A DNA stretch of 7,307 nt, from positions 1 to 7,307 of the forward strand of contig JAERMP010000109.1 of NCBI GenBank assembly GCA_016844515.1, in the 5' to 3' direction. Positions 1 to 3,790 of the stretch are shown here, one piece after another (position 1 is the first letter of the stretch; the number at the start of each line of letters is the position of its first letter). The DNA is from Thermoleophilia bacterium (GTDB lineage Bacteria; Actinomycetota; Thermoleophilia; Gaiellales; Gaiellaceae). A program made the position numbers and the translations under genes. The notes under the pieces are model-generated. The model saw only the letters and a program-made list of their open reading frames with translations. It was not told the origin of the DNA and did not search any database.

Positions 1-391
1 CGACCGCGAGGAACGTCTTCTCGAGCCGGTCCGTCACCCGGCCGGAGGGGTATGCGAGGGCGACATGCGTGTACAGGACATAGCCGAGCTCCCCGACGAG
101 GAAGAACACCGTGAACGCGAGCGGGTCGTAGCTATACCGGAACTGGCGGGCGAGAAGCGCGAAGCACGTGGCCACCATCAGCGGACCGAGCCGGTTTCCC
201 GGTCTGCGAAGCCAGGCGATGAGGCCGGCTGCGAGGAACGACCATGCGGCGACGATCGTCGACATCGCCCGGAGCGGCGTTGTGAGCGGTTCCGGCAGGT
301 TGTCGACCTGAACCTGATAGGCGAGGACACCGAGGACGACGCCTGAGATTGCCAGTAGCGCAAGGGTGATTCGCGTCGCCCGTTCGGACAT
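1..391 (-). CDS. Probable sensor histidine kinase, N-terminal membrane domain (partial, runs off left edge)
   Basis: Read on the minus strand from ATG at 391, the frame stays open for 130 codons to the window edge. The product begins MSERATRITLALLAISG and has about four hydrophobic segments (roughly residues 8-26, 44-61, 68-82 and 92-112). Between them lie RRPGNRLGPLMVA (about 62-74) and, after the last segment, ALAYPSGRVTDRLE (about 111-124). The RRPGN-x-GPLM and AYPSGR signatures are typical of the membrane input region of actinobacterial sensor histidine kinases of the LuxR-partnered (NarL-type) class. The kinase core would lie outside the window, so the kinase call is inference. No strong ribosome binding site precedes the ATG. 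An in-frame GTG at 430 would add 13 residues and is a possible alternative start. The gene is divergent from the operon at 526. A transporter or other membrane protein cannot be excluded. Confidence 0.72.
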   Translation of the reverse strand, partial: MSERATRITLALLAISGVVLGVLAYQVQVDNLPEPLTTPLRAMSTIVAAWSFLAAGLIAWLRRPGNRLGPLMVATCFALLARQFRYSYDPLAFTVFFLVGELGYVLYTHVALAYPSGRVTDRLEKTFLAV

Positions 392-453
392 CTCGTTCTG
401 ATCGTCACAGATCGTCAGCGTTGATTCCACCGGGCAGACCCTGGAGCCGAGAC

Positions 454-467
454 CGGGGTAAACCCCG
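454..467. promoter_or_regulatory. Palindrome CGGGGTAAACCCCG, candidate operator
   Basis: The arms CGGGGT (454-459) and ACCCCG (462-467) are exact inverted repeats around AA. The site lies in the 134-base gap between the divergent kinase-like gene and the operon, 23 bases upstream of the candidate -35 at 491. A near copy sits at 3373-3386 after the operon. That placement fits a protein-binding site, but a transcribed hairpin is equally possible. No regulator can be named. Confidence 0.4.
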
Positions 468-490
468 AGGCAAGTCCAAGGCCGACCCGG

Positions 491-526
491 TTACCGCCAC
501 ACGGTGTCGGGCCTAGCCTCGGGGCA
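491..526 (+). promoter_or_regulatory. Candidate promoter giving a leaderless transcript
   Basis: TTACCG (491-496) and TAGCCT (514-519) are separated by 17 bases. The -10 keeps the T, A and final T that matter in the actinobacterial TANNNT pattern. Six bases separate the -10 from the ATG at 526, so the expected transcription start is the A of the start codon itself. This would explain why no usable Shine-Dalgarno sequence precedes that ATG. Each hexamer matches the classical consensus at only three positions, so the call is tentative. Confidence 0.42.
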
Positions 527-711
527 TGACGAATCTCAGCTCATACATGTGGCTTCGCGGCGCTCCGATGGGCTCCGCAGGCAGGCATCACTTCGCAGTG
601 AAGGCGGCCGAGATCGCCGTGGCACTCATCGTGCTGGCGGCACTCACGGGTGCCTGGCTCGCGTTCTTCACGTTCGTCCCGCTCGACTTCACGCCGCCGA
701 GGGTTCGATGA
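526..711 (+). CDS. Small single-pass membrane protein, first gene of operon
   Basis: The product is 61 residues long. A polar N-terminus is followed by one hydrophobic segment at about residues 27-51 (AEIAVALIVLAALTGAWLAF and onward) and a short tail, VPLDFTPPRVR. The stop overlaps the ATG of the oxidoreductase (ATGA, 708-711), which argues for translational coupling and a real gene. Codon use is G/C-rich at third positions like the neighbours. No Shine-Dalgarno precedes the ATG at 526, but it lies at the predicted transcription start of a TANNNT promoter. In-frame ATGs at 547 and 568 are alternative starts and both keep the membrane segment. I do not recognise a family. It may anchor or assist the downstream enzymes, which is inference from position only. 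Confidence 0.6.
   Translation: MTNLSSYMWLRGAPMGSAGRHHFAVKAAEIAVALIVLAALTGAWLAFFTFVPLDFTPPRVR
699..703 (+). promoter_or_regulatory. Ribosome binding site of the FAD oxidoreductase
   Basis: GAGGG at 699-703 lies four bases before the ATG at 708. It supports that start over the upstream in-frame ATG at 504, which would add 68 residues of non-homologous sequence overlapping the small membrane gene in another frame. Confidence 0.6.
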
Positions 712-2069
712 GCGACTTGCTCGTCAACGACGTCCACTCGCGGCTCAACGAGACCGCGGTCGACGGGATCGTGCCGGTCGACTCGCTCGAGTCGATCGGC
801 ACGGCACTCGCTCGCGCGCGCTCCGCGGGCCGCCCGGTGTCGATCGCCGGCGGCCGCCACGCCATGGGCGGTCAGCAGTTCTGCTCGGGCGGTGTCCTTC
901 TCGACACCCGGCCACTCGACCGCGTGCTCTCGATCGACGAGGAGCGCGGCCTCGCCGACGTCGAGGCCGGAATCCAGTGGCCCGCGCTGATCGATGCCCT
1001 CGCCGACAGCTGCTGGACGATCCGCCAGAAGCAGACGGGGGCCGACGACCTCTGCATCGGCGGGGCTGTGTCAGCGAACGTCCACGGCCGCGGGCTCACC
1101 TACGCCCCTTTCATCGCGGACATCGAGAGCCTCGTCGTGGTCGGGGCGGACGGCGTCGCCCGCACGTGTTCGCGCGACGAGAACGCCGATCTCTTCGGAC
1201 TCGTCTGCGGCGGCTACGGGCTCTTCGGCGTCGTCTACTCGGCAACGCTCCGGCTCGATCGCCGTCGCAAGGTCGAGCGCGTCGTGCGGCTCGCTCACGC
1301 CCACGAGCTCGAGGAGCTATTCGCTGAGCGCATCGATGCGGGCTTTCTCTACGGCGACTTCCAGTTCGAGATCGACCCTGCGTCGTCTCAGTTCCTCCAG
1401 CACGGGATCTGCTCGTGCTACCGGCCTGTCCCCGACGACACTCCGCCCGGCGCCGACACGAAGCTGAGCGCCGAGGACTGGAGCACGCTCCTGCACCTCG
1501 CGCACACGGACAAGACGCGCGCGTACGAGCTCTATGCGGCGCACTATCTCTCCACGTCGGGGCAGGTCTACCTGTCCGATCGGCACCAGCTCGCGACGTA
1601 CGTCCCTGGCTACCACTGGCCCGGATCGAGCGAGATGATCAGCGAGCTGTACGTGCCCCGGCGGCTCCTCGCGGACTTCCTCGCCGCGGCGGCGCGCGAC
1701 ATGCGGGCGCTCGAGGCGGACATCGTCTACGGCACGGTCCGCCTGATCGAGCGAGACGACGAAAGCTTCCTCGCCTGGGCGCGAGAGCCCTGGGCGTGTG
1801 TCGTCCTCAACCTCCACGTGGAACACACCCCAGCGGGTATCGAGCACGCCGCGCGCGCTTTCCGCCGGCTCATCGACCTCGCGCTCGATCGGGGCGGGAG
1901 CTTCTACCTCACCTACCACCGCTGGGCGACGAGGCGGCAGCTACTGCGCGCGTACCCGCAGCTGCCTGCTTTCCTCAACGCCAAGCTCGAGCACGACCCG
2001 GGCGAGCTCTTCCAGAGCGACTGGTACCGCTGGCTCCGCTCGGCGATCGAGCTGGAGGCGGCCGCGTGA
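708..2069 (+). CDS. FAD-binding oxidoreductase, VAO/GlcD (DprE1 / gulonolactone oxidase-like) family
   Basis: The product is a 453-residue flavoprotein. The N-terminal FAD_binding_4 (PCMH-type) domain shows VSIAGGRHAMGGQQF (residues 45-59), a beta-strand block ending LADVEAGIQWPAL (82-94), and GGAVSANVHGRG (118-129), the pyrophosphate-binding GG-x(4)-HG block also seen in DprE1. GGYGLFGVV follows at 168-176. His51 sits where related aldonolactone and alditol oxidases attach FAD covalently, so a histidyl-FAD link is plausible. The C-terminal half ends with YPQLPAFLNAKLEHDP and LFQSDWYRWL (416-443), matching the K-x(3)-DP and F-x-SD ending of this superfamily. Lys426 is a candidate active-site residue. 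Likely substrates are the hydroxyl of a sugar, polyol or lipid-linked sugar, but the sequence does not say which. Length is normal for the family. It overlaps its neighbours at both ends (ATGA at the start, GTGA at the stop). Confidence 0.88.
   Translation: MSDLLVNDVHSRLNETAVDGIVPVDSLESIGTALARARSAGRPVSIAGGRHAMGGQQFCSGGVLLDTRPLDRVLSIDEERGLADVEAGIQWPALIDALADSCWTIRQKQTGADDLCIGGAVSANVHGRGLTYAPFIADIESLVVVGADGVARTCSRDENADLFGLVCGGYGLFGVVYSATLRLDRRRKVERVVRLAHAHELEELFAERIDAGFLYGDFQFEIDPASSQFLQHGICSCYRPVPDDTPPGADTKLSAEDWSTLLHLAHTDKTRAYELYAAHYLSTSGQVYLSDRHQLATYVPGYHWPGSSEMISELYVPRRLLADFLAAAARDMRALEADIVYGTVRLIERDDESFLAWAREPWACVVLNLHVEHTPAGIEHAARAFRRLIDLALDRGGSFYLTYHRWATRRQLLRAYPQLPAFLNAKLEHDPGELFQSDWYRWLRSAIELEAAA
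2054..2058 (+). promoter_or_regulatory. Ribosome binding site deciding the GTG start of the hydrolase
   Basis: GGAGG lies seven bases before GTG at 2066, inside the end of the oxidoreductase gene. It fixes a GTG start that overlaps the previous stop (GTGA). The reading frame is open far upstream, so without this site the start would be ambiguous. Confidence 0.7.
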
Positions 2070-2962
2070 TCCTCGCTCTCACCGTTCTCGCCTCGACATT
2101 CCGGGGTGATTGCCGCGCCTGCGAGCGCGAGCGCATCGCAGGCGTCGATGCTCTCGTCGCCCGTCCGAGGCGCGGCTCGGGCCCGGTCGTCGTGTTCGCG
2201 AACGCCGCGACGCCCCTCGGAGTGGAGCAGCCTGCCGTCAGTCGCTTTCTGAGCGCTCTTGCGGGAGCCGGCTTCGTCGCCGTCGCGCCGGAGCTTCCGC
2301 ACGTCCGCATGGGCGAGGTCACGCCCGAGACGATCGACTCCCTCGTCCGTGTCTCGCGTGCCGTAGGCCCGCGCGTGGCGCTCGTCGGAGCGTCCACCGG
2401 AGCCGGGCTGGCGATCCTTGCCGCCGGCGATCCGCGACTCGCGGATCGCGTGACGGCAGTCGCTTCCATCGCTCCCTTCGCGAGCCTCCGGAACGTCCTC
2501 GAGCTCGCGACGACCGGGATCTACGGAGATCGGCCCCACGTGGCCGCGCCGTTGCTGGCCCGCGCGGCGGCGCGGTCACTCGCCGCCTCGGCGCCGAACG
2601 ATCCGGCAGTGCCGGCGCTCCTGGAGAACCGAGACCCCGCGCGCTTTGACGAGCTGTACGCCGCGCTCGAGCCCGAGACCCGAACCATGGTGCAGGAGCT
2701 TTCGCCCATCTCGCGGATCGGCGACGTCGTGGCGCCGGTCGAGATCGCTTCGTCGCCGGCTGACCCGTTCTTCCCCGTCGAGGAATCGCTCGCGCTGGCG
2801 GAGGCGGGGCGCGACGTACGGCTTACCGTGACGCCCGCGCTGCTCCACGTGAAGCCTTGCCTGCGTCCTGGGCTCGGTCGCGTCGCGACGCTGCTCGACC
2901 GCACGCTGCGGCACGCTGCGCAGGCGGAGCCTGCTCCCGCATTCCGGCCCGCGGTGGCGTGA
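2066..2962 (+). CDS. Alpha/beta hydrolase
   Basis: The product is 298 residues from a GTG start. The fold is read from VVVFANAATPLGVEQPAV (residues 41-58), a strand and oxyanion-loop region in which the usual HG is replaced by NAATPLG. Next comes FVAVAPELPHVRMGEV (70-85), then the nucleophile elbow LVGASTGAG (106-114) with the GxSxG serine at Ser110. Asp233 in IASSPADPFFP and His261 in ALLHVKP sit where the acid and base of the triad are expected. It should be a soluble serine hydrolase (esterase, lipase, thioesterase or lactonase-like); the substrate is unknown. The N-terminal stretch VILALTVLASTF is mildly hydrophobic, but no clear signal peptide is seen. The gene overlaps the oxidoreductase (GTGA) and GtrA (TGATG), so co-translation is likely. 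One idea is that it opens a lactone made by the oxidoreductase, which is inference from adjacency. Confidence 0.82.
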   Translation: MILALTVLASTFRGDCRACERERIAGVDALVARPRRGSGPVVVFANAATPLGVEQPAVSRFLSALAGAGFVAVAPELPHVRMGEVTPETIDSLVRVSRAVGPRVALVGASTGAGLAILAAGDPRLADRVTAVASIAPFASLRNVLELATTGIYGDRPHVAAPLLARAAARSLAASAPNDPAVPALLENRDPARFDELYAALEPETRTMVQELSPISRIGDVVAPVEIASSPADPFFPVEESLALAEAGRDVRLTVTPALLHVKPCLRPGLGRVATLLDRTLRHAAQAEPAPAFRPAVA

Positions 2963-3351
2963 TGGCCGGCCGCCTCGGGCAGCCCGCCAAGTTCCTGGTT
3001 GTGGGGATCGGCGGCTTCGTGTTGAACGTCTGCGCTTTCACCGCGCTTTTCGGGCTCGGAGCCTGGTACCTCGCCGCGTCGGTCTTCGCGTACCTCCTCT
3101 CGAACGCGGCGATGTACGTCGGCAACCGCTACTTCACCTTCCGGCTCTCGCACGACGGCTTCGTCGGCGCGTACCTCCGCTATCTCGCCGTCGGAGGAGT
3201 CGTCGCCGGGCTCACGGTCGTCCTGCTCGCCGGGTTCGTCGAGGGCCTCGGCATGGACGCGAGGTCGGCCCAGGCGCTCGCGCTCAGCTTGCTCGTGCCC
3301 ATTTCCTTCGTGCTGAGCAAGCGCTTCGCGTTCCAGCTCAGGCCGGCGTAG
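2962..3351 (+). CDS. GtrA-family membrane protein
   Basis: The product is 129 residues, the usual size for GtrA proteins. It has four membrane segments at about residues 10-32, 36-54, 71-93 and 101-119. Family features are KFLVVGIGGFVLNVCAF (10-26), the conserved NRYFTF after TM2 (55-60), and VLSKRFAF near the C-terminus (117-124). GtrA proteins are associated with polyprenyl-phosphate-linked sugars, moving or presenting them for glycosylation of cell-surface polymers. The ATG at 2962 shares its A with the hydrolase stop (TGATG). The upstream GGTGG at 2953-2957 is a weak ribosome binding site, and termination-reinitiation is likely. It is the last gene of the operon, and a strong inverted repeat starts two bases after its stop. 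Its presence suggests that the operon acts on an envelope sugar or glycolipid. Confidence 0.9.
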   Translation: MAGRLGQPAKFLVVGIGGFVLNVCAFTALFGLGAWYLAASVFAYLLSNAAMYVGNRYFTFRLSHDGFVGAYLRYLAVGGVVAGLTVVLLAGFVEGLGMDARSAQALALSLLVPISFVLSKRFAFQLRPA

Positions 3352-3352
3352 C

Positions 3353-3416
3353 GCGAATCCCGATTCTGCTCTCGGGGTATTCCCCGAGGTAGAGGGTCTC
3401 AAGAATCGGGATTTGC
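3353..3416 (+). terminator. Nested stem-loop immediately after the GtrA stop (candidate terminator or RNA element)
   Basis: The outer arms 3353-3367 (GCGAATCCCGATTCT) and 3402-3416 (AGAATCGGGATTTGC) pair over 15 positions, 14 Watson-Crick and one G-U as RNA. Enclosed is a second perfect hairpin, CTCGGGG (3371-3377), loop TATT, CCCCGAG (3382-3388). The element begins two bases after the operon's last stop codon, as a 3'-end structure would. No T-run follows, so it is not a textbook intrinsic terminator. It could instead stabilise the mRNA end or control downstream transcription. Confidence 0.6.
3373..3386. repeat. Near copy of the upstream palindrome: CGGGGTATTCCCCG
   Basis: The 14-mer differs from the palindrome at 454-467 only at the two central bases (AA to TT), and both copies are followed by AGG. 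It is the loop-proximal part of the nested hairpin described at 3353-3416. The two copies bracket the four-gene operon. Confidence 0.5.
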
Positions 3417-3435
3417 TCTAGCAAATCTCAAGAAT
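3397..3435. repeat. Direct repeat TCTCAAGAAT, two copies 29 bases apart
   Basis: Exact 10-base copies lie at 3397-3406 and 3426-3435. The first overlaps the right arm of the large stem. The second runs into the palindrome GAATATTC (3432-3439). The spacing is close to three helical turns, which would fit two protein sites on one face of the DNA, though chance is possible. Confidence 0.35.
3410..3427 (+). promoter_or_regulatory. Hairpin GATTTGC-TCTA-GCAAATC competing with the large stem
   Basis: A perfect 7-base-pair stem with a TCTA loop. Its left arm (3410-3416) is also the end of the right arm of the 3353-3416 stem, so the two structures cannot both form fully in one RNA. This is the geometry of an attenuator or a remodelled terminator. 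Only base pairing is seen; no ligand or leader peptide is recognised. Confidence 0.4.
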
Positions 3436-3594
3436 ATTCCGATGTGCAATTGATTCGAAAAGTCGAGCATCTGGCGCATGGAAATCAAGCGCCGGAGTTA
3501 CGCGAAGACATCGCGAGCGATTAGTGGTTCGTTAGCCGCCTGTGGTCGGGCGGTTAGCGGTCGGCTCGAGCGTGACCGGTGCACCCGAGAACCC
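3436..3594. other. Non-coding region upstream of the micro-peptide gene
   Basis: With the repeats before it, this completes a 258-base gap between GtrA and the peptide gene. It starts relatively AT-rich and returns to high GC. A small inverted repeat GGCGC (3473-3477) / GCGCC (3489-3493) is visible. I find no convincing -35/-10 pair, although the peptide gene probably needs its own promoter here. No conserved RNA family is recognised. Confidence 0.4.
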
Positions 3595-3597
3595 GAG

Positions 3598-3604
3598 AGG
3601 AGGG
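3598..3604 (+). promoter_or_regulatory. Strong ribosome binding site for the micro-peptide
   Basis: AGGAGGG at 3598-3604, five bases before ATG at 3610, is the best Shine-Dalgarno match in the window. It decides the start against an in-frame ATG at 3478, which would add 44 residues with no leader character and place the signal peptide internally. Confidence 0.8.
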
Positions 3605-3609
3605 ACACC

Positions 3610-3720
3610 ATGCATCAGGTCACGCGCATGCACCGCACGCTCGTCGTGCTCGCAGTCGGTCTGCTCGCGCTCGCGGCTCCGCTCGTCGCGTACGCAGACG
3701 GTCCGCCCGTTGGCCACTGA
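3610..3720 (+). CDS. Secreted micro-peptide: signal peptide plus about seven residues
   Basis: This 36-residue product is almost entirely a classical signal peptide. It has a basic n-region (MHQVTRMHR), a hydrophobic core (TLVVLAVGLLALAAPLVA, residues 10-27), and an AYA signal peptidase I motif at residues 27-29. Cleavage there would release only DGPPVGH (30-36). The near-optimal ribosome binding site and the terminator hairpin starting 17 bases after the stop argue that it is a genuine, separately expressed gene. Codons are G/C-ending like the neighbours. No family is recognised. It may be a secreted signal, an uncleaved one-TM micro-protein, or the remnant of a longer secreted protein. The gene converges on the large TPR/ATPase regulator, which raises the idea of a peptide-receptor pair (inference). 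Confidence 0.68.
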   Translation: MHQVTRMHRTLVVLAVGLLALAAPLVAYADGPPVGH

Positions 3721-3737
3721 TCAGCGGGTCGCAATGA

Positions 3738-3766
3738 ACGAGAGGCCCGTCCTGCGGGCCTCTCGT
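3738..3766. terminator. Bidirectional terminator hairpin between convergent genes
   Basis: A perfect 12-base-pair stem, ACGAGAGGCCCG (3738-3749) and CGGGCCTCTCGT (3755-3766), with loop TCCTG. It sits 17 bases after the micro-peptide stop and 24 bases beyond the stop of the minus-strand regulator, so it can serve both. The tails are only weakly T-rich, as is usual in high-GC actinobacteria. Confidence 0.85.
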
Positions 3767-3790
3767 CGTTCTGTGCAGCCCTACACGGTT

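Noticed and set aside
65..346. Plus-strand 93-codon frame in the kinase-like region
   Set aside because: Its product is a highly charged string without structure, whereas the minus strand gives a clean four-TM protein with known signatures.
504..707. 68-residue N-terminal extension of the oxidoreductase from an ATG at 504
   Set aside because: The extension is arginine-rich, lacks family similarity and runs over the small membrane gene in another frame. GAGGG before ATG 708 and the normal family length support the shorter start.
1317..1919. Minus-strand open frame of 200 codons
   Set aside because: It is a shadow of the oxidoreductase C-terminal half, with no independent start signal or motif.
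3375..3380. GGGTAT (and GGGTAA at 456-461) as -10 elements of a general-stress sigma factor promoter
   Set aside because: No GTTT-like -35 is present at the required distance on either strand, and both are parts of palindromes.
2521..3402. Minus-strand open frame of 293 codons opposite the hydrolase and GtrA genes
   Set aside because: It reads as charged low-complexity sequence typical of an antisense shadow, and the plus-strand proteins have clear family motifs.
3353..3413. Small transposable element (MITE) bounded by the 12-base inverted repeats
   Set aside because: No target-site duplication flanks the arms, the interior is only a nested hairpin, and position right after a stop codon fits an RNA 3' structure better.
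3478..3609. Longer form of the micro-peptide starting at ATG 3478
   Set aside because: There is no ribosome binding site there, the added residues look non-coding, and the signal peptide would become internal. The ATG at 3610 has a strong site.
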